NCBI GenBank assembly: GCA_003449615.1
Contig: DMHA01000023.1
Location: forward strand, 1 to 7,653
Source: Flavobacterium sp.
GTDB lineage: Bacteria; Bacteroidota; Bacteroidia; Flavobacteriales; Flavobacteriaceae
Length of the DNA stretch: 7,653 nt
Reading direction: 5' to 3'
Position numbers and translations under genes: made by a program
Notes under the pieces: generated by a model
What the model was told of the DNA's origin: nothing
Seen by the model: the letters and a program-made list of their open reading frames with translations, nothing else
The model's database searches: none
Part shown: one piece after another, positions 1 to 6,661 of the stretch
How the letters are laid out: each line of letters starts with the position of its first letter
How positions within the stretch are numbered: position 1 is the first letter of the stretch

Positions 1-2
1 AA

Positions 3-20
3 AATCTAAAATCTAAAATG
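3..20 (+). repeat. 7-base repeat running into the recG start codon
   Basis: AATCT occurs at 3-7 and 10-14, exactly seven bases apart, and the next unit in register (17-20) is AATG, which contains the recG start codon at 18-20. The array probably continues to the left of the window, since the sequence begins inside it. The same 7-base pattern precedes the RND transporter gene. It is A-rich and has no Shine-Dalgarno sequence, as is usual for Bacteroidota leaders. Whether it acts in translation or is just a dispersed repeat cannot be decided from one window. Confidence 0.7.
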
Positions 21-2150
21 GTTAGCCTCCTAGAAACTCCCATCGAATTCCTCAAAGGCGTTGGTCCTTTGCGAGGCACTTTGTTGCGCAAGGAATTGGG
101 AATTCACAAGTATGGACATCTGCTCAATTTTTATCCCAATCGATACATTGACCGAACACGGTATTACAAGATTAATGAATTACAGAATAATGTTGCCGAA
201 GTCCAAATCATTGGTAAAATCATCAACATCAAAACGGTTGAATTTGGCAAAAACCAGAAACGATTGGTCGCTACATTTGTTGATGATACAGGACAAATGG
301 AACTCGTTTGGTTTCAAGGTATTAAATGGATTCGGGAAAGTTTAAAACTCAATGAAATGTGTGTTGTTTTCGGAAAATGCACATCTTTCAATAATACTTT
401 CAATATGGCACATCCCGAAATCGAGTTGATGACGGAGCACCAACAAAGCCTGCGCTCGGCGATGCAACCCGTTTATCCATCGACAGAAACATTGGCTAAC
501 AGAGGAATTTCCAATCGGGTAATCAATAAAATGATGCAACAATTGTTCTTGGAAACTCAAGCCGTTTTTTCTGAAACTTTGCCAAATTATTTAAATAATG
601 AATTAAAACTAATTCCAAAAAATGAGGCATTGTTCAACATTCATTTTCCAAAAAGTGCCGAAGCATTGGCGAAAGCCCAATTCCGATTGAAATTCGAGGA
701 ATTGTTTTATATCCAATTGCAATTAATTAGCAAAAACCTGATTAGAAAACACAAAATCAAGGGACATCCATTTACAAAAGTGGGGACTTATTTCAACGAT
801 TTCTACCAAAATCACCTGCCTTTTGAACTTACTAATGCCCAAAAAAGAGTAGTCAAAGAAATTCGTGCTGATATGGGAAGCAACGCCCAAATGAATCGTT
901 TGCTACAAGGCGATGTGGGTTCTGGAAAAACAATTGTTGCACTGATGAGTATGCTCATTGCCTTGGACAACGGCTTTCAATCCTGCTTGATGGCACCAAC
1001 GGAAATCTTGGCCAACCAACATTTTAACGGTTTAAATGAATTAGCCAAAGATTTGAATATCAATATAAAATTACTCACAGGTTCCACTAAAATTGCAAAT
1101 AGAAGAATCATTCACGAAGAACTCGAAAATGGAAGTTTACACATTTTGATAGGCACACACGCTTTGTTGGAAGACAAGGTAAAATTCAAAAATTTGGGCT
1201 TGGCTGTGATTGATGAGCAACATCGTTTTGGAGTGGAACAACGCTCTAAATTGTGGAAGAAATCCTCCCCAAATCCATCCGAAACGGCGGAATCTGTTCC
1301 TCCTCATATTTTAGTAATGACTGCCACGCCTATTCCGAGAACTTTGGCGATGAGTTTATATGGCGATTTGGATATTTCGGTGATTGACGAATTGCCACCG
1401 GGACGGAAACCCATTCAAACTGTCCATCGTTTTGACAGCAATCGTTTGAAGGTTTGGAAATTTATTCGGGATGAAATTGCTTTGGGTCGCCAAATTTATA
1501 TTGTCTATCCACTAATCGAAGAATCGAAAACGATGGATCTAAAGGATTTAATGGACGGTTACGAAAGTATTTCTCGTGATTTTCCTTTGCCTGATTATTC
1601 GATTTCAATTCTTCACGGAAAAATGAAACCTGCCGACAAAGAGGCTGAAATGAAACGCTTTGCCGAAGGAAAAACCAATATTATGGTCGCCACAACTGTG
1701 ATTGAAGTGGGCGTGAATATCCCCAATGCCAGCGTGATGATTATTGAAAGTGCGGAGCGTTTTGGATTGTCGCAACTCCATCAACTTCGGGGTCGTGTGG
1801 GTCGTGGAGCTGAACAAAGTTATTGCATCCTGATGACGAGCCACAAATTGAGTGACGACAGCAAAACCCGAATGGAGACAATGGTAAGAACCAATGACGG
1901 TTTCGAAATTGCTGAAGTCGATCTCAAACTTCGAGGTCCGGGCGATTTGATGGGAACCCAACAAAGTGGCGTTCTGAATCTTCAAATTGCCGATATTGTT
2001 CGAGATCGAGATATTTTAATATTGGCAAGAAATTATGCCTTACAAATTTTGAAAGACGATGCGCCAATGCAAAAACCGGAAAATGTGGTTTTGAGAGCCA
2101 CTTATATTGAGTTGACCAAGAAAAAAAATATTTGGAATTATATAAGCTAA
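18..2150 (+). CDS. recG: ATP-dependent DNA helicase RecG
   Basis: RecG is a cytoplasmic superfamily 2 helicase that drives branch migration and reversal of stalled replication forks and Holliday-type junctions. The 710-residue product is full length for the family. An N-terminal wedge/OB-fold region covers about residues 60-150. The helicase core follows: Walker A GDVGSGKT (298-305), the APTEILA motif (326-332), the DEQH box followed by RFGV (399-405), TATPIPRT (435-442), and motif VI within QLRGRVGRG (589-597). The family-specific TRG region, GFEIAEVDLKLRGPGDLMGTQQSG, is at 628-651 (reading across it). The ATG at 18 has no Shine-Dalgarno sequence but begins a normal RecG N terminus. One oddity is an Ser/Pro/Glu-rich stretch at about 415-426, between the DEQH box and TATP motif, making this linker about six residues longer than in E. 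coli RecG by my recollection of that sequence. The protein should still be functional, since all motifs are intact. It is probably transcribed separately from the pump genes downstream. Confidence 0.98.
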   Translation: MVSLLETPIEFLKGVGPLRGTLLRKELGIHKYGHLLNFYPNRYIDRTRYYKINELQNNVAEVQIIGKIINIKTVEFGKNQKRLVATFVDDTGQMELVWFQGIKWIRESLKLNEMCVVFGKCTSFNNTFNMAHPEIELMTEHQQSLRSAMQPVYPSTETLANRGISNRVINKMMQQLFLETQAVFSETLPNYLNNELKLIPKNEALFNIHFPKSAEALAKAQFRLKFEELFYIQLQLISKNLIRKHKIKGHPFTKVGTYFNDFYQNHLPFELTNAQKRVVKEIRADMGSNAQMNRLLQGDVGSGKTIVALMSMLIALDNGFQSCLMAPTEILANQHFNGLNELAKDLNINIKLLTGSTKIANRRIIHEELENGSLHILIGTHALLEDKVKFKNLGLAVIDEQHRFGVEQRSKLWKKSSPNPSETAESVPPHILVMTATPIPRTLAMSLYGDLDISVIDELPPGRKPIQTVHRFDSNRLKVWKFIRDEIALGRQIYIVYPLIEESKTMDLKDLMDGYESISRDFPLPDYSISILHGKMKPADKEAEMKRFAEGKTNIMVATTVIEVGVNIPNASVMIIESAERFGLSQLHQLRGRVGRGAEQSYCILMTSHKLSDDSKTRMETMVRTNDGFEIAEVDLKLRGPGDLMGTQQSGVLNLQIADIVRDRDILILARNYALQILKDDAPMQKPENVVLRATYIELTKKKNIWNYIS

Positions 2151-2164
2151 ATAAAATCCATTGA

Positions 2165-2191
2165 AACACAGGTAACACAGATTACACATTT
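2165..2191. repeat. short 9-base tandem repeat (AACACAGRT type)
   Basis: Three consecutive 9-base units follow the recG stop codon: AACACAGGT (2165-2173), AACACAGAT (2174-2182) and a degenerate TACACATTT (2183-2191). The first two differ at one base. This lies in untranslated DNA and has no coding explanation. It resembles the ACACAGATTACACAG-type intergenic repeats I associate with Bacteroidota genomes, which is recollection and not a search result. Function unknown. Confidence 0.5.
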
Positions 2192-2198
2192 TTTGCTA

Positions 2199-2249
2199 TG
2201 CCAGTTTGACCTTCGGTCTAATGACACTTCCTAGAGTTCTTTTTTTTTT
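2199..2249 (+). terminator. possible recG terminator: imperfect hairpin then T-tract
   Basis: A short stem GACC/GGTC (2208-2211 with 2215-2218, loop TTC) extends outward through TT/AA, AC... pairing to about 2199-2226, with two mismatches and one bulged base. A run of ten T (2240-2249) lies 13 bases beyond it. The stem is weak and the T-tract is further away than in a standard intrinsic terminator, so this is a tentative call. Its position, 50-100 bases after the recG stop and before the pump promoter candidate, is what a terminator would need. Confidence 0.35.
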
Positions 2250-2301
2250 GATAATTAATATCTATTTTTAAATCACTAAATAGTTGGCAAAAATCCCTTT
2301 T

Positions 2302-2326
2302 TTGCAATTACTATATTCTAAATTTG
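2302..2326 (+). promoter_or_regulatory. candidate promoter for the efflux operon
   Basis: TAAATTTG at 2319-2326 matches perfectly the Bacteroidota sigma-ABfr -7 element TAnnTTTG. A TTG at 2302-2304 could serve as the -33 element, but the gap of 14 bases is shorter than the usual roughly 17-23, so the upstream half is doubtful. Transcription would begin near 2332, giving a leader of about 40 bases before the adaptor ATG at 2371. This also implies that the in-frame TTG at 2284 is upstream of the transcript and cannot be the start codon. Confidence 0.45.
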
Positions 2327-2370
2327 TATTTTTCCTAAATAGGAGGAATTTAATCTCATTTTTTGTGAAT

Positions 2371-3429
2371 ATGAAACTTAAACACATTATTTATGCCCTG
2401 TTAATTTTGGGTTTCGGGGCTTTTATAGCTTATAGAATTACTTCAAACAGTAGTAAAAAAGGCGATTCCAAAGGTAAGGACGAAAAAAATAAAGTAATAA
2501 CTGTTAACGGAATTATTGTAAAAACAGAAACTTTCGACAACAACCTTTCGCTTTCGGGTTCGATTGAAGCCAATGAACAAGTGGAGATTCGCTCTGAAAT
2601 CTCGGGAATTGTGGAAGGTATTTATTTCAAAGAAGGAAGTAATGTATCAAAAGGACAATTGCTTTTCAAAGTAAATGATGTCGAATTGAGAGCGCAATTG
2701 GCACAAGCCAAAACAAAACAAGGATTGGCATCGGAAAACGAAAGACGTGCCAAACTTTTACTCCAAAAAGAAGCCATCAGCCAAGAAGAATATGATGTGT
2801 CAAGAGCAGATTATAAACTGGCACAATCCCAAGTTCAATTAATTAATGCACAAATTGCAAAAACTTCCGTTCGTGCTCCTTTTTCTGGAAAAATTGGATT
2901 GCGTTCCATTTCGCCTGGAACCTACATCACGCCGAGCCTATTGGTAGCCAAAATGGTCAATAGTAACCAATTAAAAATCACGTTTTCAATCCCCGAAAAA
3001 TATGCCAATCAGGTTAAGATGAATTCCATTTTAAGTTTCACTGTTGCAGGTTCAACCGAAAAATATACAGCCAAAATATATGCTATTGAACCCGAAGTTG
3101 AAATCGCTACCAGAACTTTGCAAGTTCGCGCCCTTGCCCAAAATAAAGATGAGAAATTATTGCCGGGTACTTTTGCCAACGTAGAACTGCCTTTGGAAAT
3201 TATTAAAGATGCAATTGTGGTTCCCACAGAAGCCATTATTCCTGTTCAAAATGGAAAAAAAGTTTTTATTTCCAATAGGGGTAAAGCTAAAGAAATTATG
3301 GTAGAAACCGCCACAAGAACCGATGCTTCCATTTTGGTACTTTCAGGTTTGAAAACAGGCGATACGCTAATCACCAGTGGTGTAATGTCCTTGAAATCAG
3401 ATGATGCTGTAAAAGTGAAAATAAAATAA
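2371..3429 (+). CDS. RND efflux periplasmic adaptor subunit (HlyD/AcrA family)
   Basis: This is the membrane fusion protein that links the inner-membrane RND transporter to the outer-membrane channel in the periplasm. From the ATG at 2371 it is 352 residues, normal for the family. Residues 5-22 form one hydrophobic segment with no lipobox cysteine, so it is probably held by an uncleaved membrane anchor and not as a lipoprotein. The order is: a charged linker (29-41), first lipoyl half (about 66-100, with SGIVEGIYFKEGSNVSKGQLL), a helical hairpin rich in Ala, Gln and Lys (about 103-162), second lipoyl half beginning at RAPFSGKIG (168-176), beta-barrel (about 195-272, including LLPGTFANVEL), and a membrane-proximal domain (about 280-352). 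The reading frame stays open upstream to a TTG at 2284, but the extra 29 residues would put a second hydrophobic stretch ahead of the anchor and start upstream of the likely transcription start. The transporter gene begins 62 bases downstream, consistent with one operon. Confidence 0.95.
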   Translation: MKLKHIIYALLILGFGAFIAYRITSNSSKKGDSKGKDEKNKVITVNGIIVKTETFDNNLSLSGSIEANEQVEIRSEISGIVEGIYFKEGSNVSKGQLLFKVNDVELRAQLAQAKTKQGLASENERRAKLLLQKEAISQEEYDVSRADYKLAQSQVQLINAQIAKTSVRAPFSGKIGLRSISPGTYITPSLLVAKMVNSNQLKITFSIPEKYANQVKMNSILSFTVAGSTEKYTAKIYAIEPEVEIATRTLQVRALAQNKDEKLLPGTFANVELPLEIIKDAIVVPTEAIIPVQNGKKVFISNRGKAKEIMVETATRTDASILVLSGLKTGDTLITSGVMSLKSDDAVKVKIK

Positions 3430-3441
3430 TTTTAGGTTTTA

Positions 3442-3495
3442 AATTTTCATTCTTTAATCTAAAATCTGCAATCTAAAATTTACAATCCCAAATGA
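3442..3495 (+). repeat. 7-base repeat array running into the RND gene start codon
   Basis: Eight consecutive 7-base units occupy most of the gap between the adaptor and transporter genes. Their first five bases, at 3442, 3449, 3456, 3463, 3470, 3477, 3484 and 3491, are AATTT, ATTCT, AATCT, AATCT, AATCT, AATTT, AATCC and AATGA. The last unit contains the ATG at 3492, so the start codon falls exactly in register, as at recG. The array carries no Shine-Dalgarno sequence and is very A-rich just before the ATG. The first two units are degenerate and may be chance. Confidence 0.75.
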
Positions 3496-6400
3496 GTTTA
3501 TCCACCACAAGCATAAGAAGACCCGTATTAACCATTGTAATGAACTTGACCATCATCTTGTTCGGAATTATTGGTTATACCTTTCTTGGAGTGCGCGAAT
3601 TTCCATCCATCGATCCTGCACAAATATCGATTAGGACTAATTATACTGGTGCCAATGCCGATATTATTGAGTCGCAAATTACAGAGCCTCTGGAAAAAGC
3701 AATAAATTCTATCGATGGAATCAAAAATATTTCATCTTCGAGCAATCAAGGGAGCAGCTCTATTACGGTCGAATTCAATTTAGATAAAGATTTAGAAACA
3801 GCGGCAAACGATGTTCGAGACAAAGTGTCGCAAGCCGTAAGAGATTTACCCGAAGATATCGATTCGCAACCCATTGTTTCAAAGGCTGATGCCAATAGTG
3901 AAGCCATTATTTCAATGACCGTGCAAAGTGAAAGTCGCAATGCTTTGGAATTGAGTGATTATGCCGAGAATGTCATTAGCCAACACTTGGAAACCATTCC
4001 GGGTGTGAGTGGAATTCAAATTTGGGGAGAAAAAAGGTATGCGATGCGTTTGTGGATTGATCCTGATAAATTGGCCTCTTATGGGATTACCATCGCCGAA
4101 GTTAGGGCAGCACTAAACAAACAAAACGTAGAATTGCCTTCTGGAAAAATAACGGGAAACAATACTGAATTAACGGTTAAAACGGTGGGTAATTTATCCT
4201 CTGCCGAAGAATTTAACAATATAATTATCCGTACAGAGGGCGAAAAAATAGTGCGATTAAGCGACATTGGTCGTGCAAATCTTGGTGCTGAAAATATCGA
4301 AACCCAAATGACACAATCAGGAAGACCTCTTATTGGTATTGCTATTGTGCCACTTCCCGGAGCGAATTATATAGATATTTCCAATGCGTTTTATAAAGAA
4401 TTTGACAGGTTACAAAAAGATTTACCCAAAGATATTAAACTAAATATTGCCATTGACAATACTGTTTTTGTGAAAAAATCGGTTCTCGAAGTAGCGGAAA
4501 CATTAGGAATTTCATTAATTCTGGTAATTTTGATTATTTATTTATTTTTTAGGGATTGGGCCATCGCTTTCCGACCCTTAATCGATATTCCAGTTTCGTT
4601 GATCGCTACTTTTTTTATTATGTGGCTTCTAGGGTTTTCGATAAATGTGTTGACTTTATTGGCAATTGTTTTGGCAACTGGACTCGTCGTCGATGATGGA
4701 ATTGTGGTTACCGAAAATATTTTCAAGAAGGTCGAAGAAGGAATGACCCCCATCGAAGCCGCCATCAAAGGATCGAATGAAATATTTTTTGCCGTGATTT
4801 CTATTTCTATCACCTTGGCTGCCGTGTTTCTGCCCGTAATATTTTTGGAGGGATTTGTCGGACGATTATTTAGGGAATTTGGTGTCGTCATTGGTGCTGC
4901 AGTTCTGGTATCTGCCTTTGTTTCCTTGACTTTGACACCCATGTTGAATGCCTATTTAATGAAAAGCGGAGAACAAAAAAAATCAAAATTTTATATCAAA
5001 ACAGAACCTTTTTTCCAAAAATTGAATACCACTTATGCCAATGCATTGGAAGGTTTTATGAAAAAAAAATGGATGAGTTTCCCTATTATCATTACCTGTT
5101 TCGGATTGATTTATTTGTTTTTTAATTTAATTCAAAAAGAAACGGCACCATTGGACGACCGAAGTGGATTTGTAATGCGAATGGCAACTCCCGAGGGTTC
5201 TTCTTATGCTTATACCGATCGGTTTATGCAAGAAATTTCGAGATTGGTCGATGATTCCATTCCCGAAAAACAAGTAAGTTTAGTGATTACATCGCCAGGA
5301 TTTAGTGGTTCGGGAGCTGCAAATTCAGGCTTTATTAGAGTTTCATTAAAAAAACCAAGCGAAAGAAAAAGATCTCAAATGGAAATTTCGGATCAATTAA
5401 GCAAACTGACCAAAAAATATCCCGATGCCAAAACATCCGTAATTCAACAACCAACAATTTCGGTAAGTCGTCGTGGTGGTTTGCCAATTCAATATATTAT
5501 TCAAGCTCCGAATTTTGAAAAATTACAAGAAAAAATTCCTTTGTTTATGGATGAAGCTTCGAAAAATGAGACTTTTTCCACCACCGATGTGAATCTAAAA
5601 TTCAACAAACCCGAAATAAATGTTACCATCAATCGTGAAAAAGCCGAAAGTTTGGGGATTTCGGTCATAGATATTGCCCAAACTTTGCAACTTTCATTCA
5701 GCGGACAGCGTTTTGGTTACTTTATGAAAAATGGAAGACAGTACCAAGTCATTGGACAATTTGATCAAAAAGACCGATCAAAACCATTAGATGTCACTTC
5801 GATGTATGTCAAAAACAACAAAGGCGAATTGATTCAAATGGACAATGTGGTGAACATAGAGGAAAAAAGTAACCCGCCCCAATTGTACCATAACAACAGA
5901 TATATGTCGGCGACAGTTTCCGCAGGACTTTCGCCGGGCAAAAGCATCAGTGATGGAATTGATGCGATGAACGAGATAAAAGCCAAAGTGCTGGATGATA
6001 CTTTCACAACCGATTTGGGCGGTGAATCCCGAGATTTTGTAGAAAGCAGTTCGAATACTTCCTTTGCTTTTGGATTGGCTTTGTTGTTGATATTTTTGAT
6101 GTTGGCGGCACAATTCGAAAGTTTTATTGATCCTTTCATTATTATTTTAACGGTGCCAATGGCGGTTGCAGGTGCCTTGTTTTCACTTTGGCTCTTTAAT
6201 CAAACTTGGAATATTTTTAGTCAAATTGGAACTATTATGCTTATTGGTTTGGTAACCAAAAACGGAATCTTGATTGTGGAATTTGCCAATCAGTTGCGGG
6301 AACAAGGAAAACCGAAATTGCAAGCTATTTTAGAAGCTTCGGAAGCACGACTTAGACCCATTTTGATGACCAGTCTTGCCATTGCCCTTGGAGCTTTGCC

Positions 6401-6590
6401 CATAGCTTTATCGATTGGAGCGGCCTCTAAAAGTAGAATTGGAATGGGAGTGGTTATTGTTGGTGGTACAATATTCTCTTTAGTATTAACGCTATTTGTT
6501 ATTCCTGCTTTGTATTTAATGTGGTCCAAAGCTAGGAAACATCATCCAGAATTTGACCATATTAAAGAATATGAAAAGGATGTTAAATAA
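3492..6590 (+). CDS. RND multidrug-type efflux transporter, permease subunit (HAE-1/AcrB family)
   Basis: This is the proton-driven inner-membrane motor of the tripartite pump; it takes substrate from the periplasm or outer leaflet and passes it to the outer-membrane channel. At 1032 residues it is full length. It has the duplicated layout: TM1 (about 13-33), a first large periplasmic loop (about 34-335), TM2-TM6 (about 336-488), TM7 (about 529-547), a second periplasmic loop (about 548-855), and TM8-TM12 (about 856-1012) with a short cytoplasmic tail. The proton-relay residues of AcrB (D407, D408, K940, R971, T978) line up by eye with D401, D402 (in GLVVDDGIVVTEN), K923 (VTKNGILIVEFA), R953 and T960 (ARLRPILMTS). 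The segment SPGFSGSGAANSG (601-613, reading across) lines up with the AcrB switch-loop region, including one of its phenylalanines. The all-hydrophobic relay and DD motif fit drug/hydrophobic-compound pumps and not the heavy-metal (CusA) branch, but the actual substrate is not readable. The ATG at 3492 gives the standard family N terminus (SLSTTSIRRPVLT). Confidence 0.97.
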   Translation: MSLSTTSIRRPVLTIVMNLTIILFGIIGYTFLGVREFPSIDPAQISIRTNYTGANADIIESQITEPLEKAINSIDGIKNISSSSNQGSSSITVEFNLDKDLETAANDVRDKVSQAVRDLPEDIDSQPIVSKADANSEAIISMTVQSESRNALELSDYAENVISQHLETIPGVSGIQIWGEKRYAMRLWIDPDKLASYGITIAEVRAALNKQNVELPSGKITGNNTELTVKTVGNLSSAEEFNNIIIRTEGEKIVRLSDIGRANLGAENIETQMTQSGRPLIGIAIVPLPGANYIDISNAFYKEFDRLQKDLPKDIKLNIAIDNTVFVKKSVLEVAETLGISLILVILIIYLFFRDWAIAFRPLIDIPVSLIATFFIMWLLGFSINVLTLLAIVLATGLVVDDGIVVTENIFKKVEEGMTPIEAAIKGSNEIFFAVISISITLAAVFLPVIFLEGFVGRLFREFGVVIGAAVLVSAFVSLTLTPMLNAYLMKSGEQKKSKFYIKTEPFFQKLNTTYANALEGFMKKKWMSFPIIITCFGLIYLFFNLIQKETAPLDDRSGFVMRMATPEGSSYAYTDRFMQEISRLVDDSIPEKQVSLVITSPGFSGSGAANSGFIRVSLKKPSERKRSQMEISDQLSKLTKKYPDAKTSVIQQPTISVSRRGGLPIQYIIQAPNFEKLQEKIPLFMDEASKNETFSTTDVNLKFNKPEINVTINREKAESLGISVIDIAQTLQLSFSGQRFGYFMKNGRQYQVIGQFDQKDRSKPLDVTSMYVKNNKGELIQMDNVVNIEEKSNPPQLYHNNRYMSATVSAGLSPGKSISDGIDAMNEIKAKVLDDTFTTDLGGESRDFVESSSNTSFAFGLALLLIFLMLAAQFESFIDPFIIILTVPMAVAGALFSLWLFNQTWNIFSQIGTIMLIGLVTKNGILIVEFANQLREQGKPKLQAILEASEARLRPILMTSLAIALGALPIALSIGAASKSRIGMGVVIVGGTIFSLVLTLFVIPALYLMWSKARKHHPEFDHIKEYEKDVK

Positions 6591-6599
6591 TTGATTTGT

Positions 6600-6632
6600 A
6601 AACCTAACAGGTTTTAAAAACCTGTTAGGTTT
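6600..6632. repeat. perfect inverted repeat between transporter and channel genes
   Basis: The arms 6600-6615 (AAACCTAACAGGTTTT) and 6617-6632 are exact reverse complements, separated by one A at 6616; a real hairpin would open a few A/T pairs for a loop, leaving about 13 paired bases. T continues to 6633 after the right arm. It begins 10 bases after the transporter stop and ends 29 bases before the next ATG. It could be an intrinsic terminator or attenuator that lowers channel expression relative to the pump, an mRNA 3'-end stabiliser, or a dispersed palindromic repeat; AACCTAACAGG/CCTGTTAGGTT palindromes are, from memory, common in flavobacterial intergenic DNA. Confidence 0.8.
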
Positions 6633-6661
6633 TCAGGAAATCCTACAGAATAATTCATTTT

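Noticed and set aside
1605..1985. Open frame of 126 codons on the - strand within recG.
   Set aside because: It is antisense to the conserved helicase motifs of recG, has low-complexity His/Ser/Phe-rich content, and shows no recognisable domain.
2119..2130. A-run near the recG end as a possible frameshift or slippage site.
   Set aside because: The frame through it gives the normal RecG C terminus (KKKNIWNYIS), so there is no sign of a shifted product.
2341..2346. AGGAGG as a Shine-Dalgarno sequence for the adaptor gene.
   Set aside because: It lies 24 bases before the ATG (18 before an in-frame GTG at 2365), outside workable spacing, and flavobacteria rarely rely on Shine-Dalgarno pairing.
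2284..2370. Longer adaptor reading frame beginning with TTG at 2284, adding 29 residues.
   Set aside because: It would begin upstream of the likely -7 element, uses a rare start codon, and gives a hydrophobic/basic leader ahead of the normal Lys-rich anchor start at the ATG at 2371.
4538..4942. Open frame of 134 codons on the - strand within the RND gene.
   Set aside because: It mirrors the membrane segments of the real gene; the Thr/Asn/Lys-rich translation is typical of an antisense shadow.
5592..5603. AATCTAAAATTC inside the RND gene resembles two units of the 7-base repeat.
   Set aside because: It encodes conserved-looking protein (NLKFN region), is only two units long, and is expected by chance in AT-rich coding DNA.
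5787..6139. Two overlapping - strand open frames of about 100 codons within the RND gene.
   Set aside because: Both are antisense to conserved transporter sequence, overlap each other in different frames, and lack start signals or family features.
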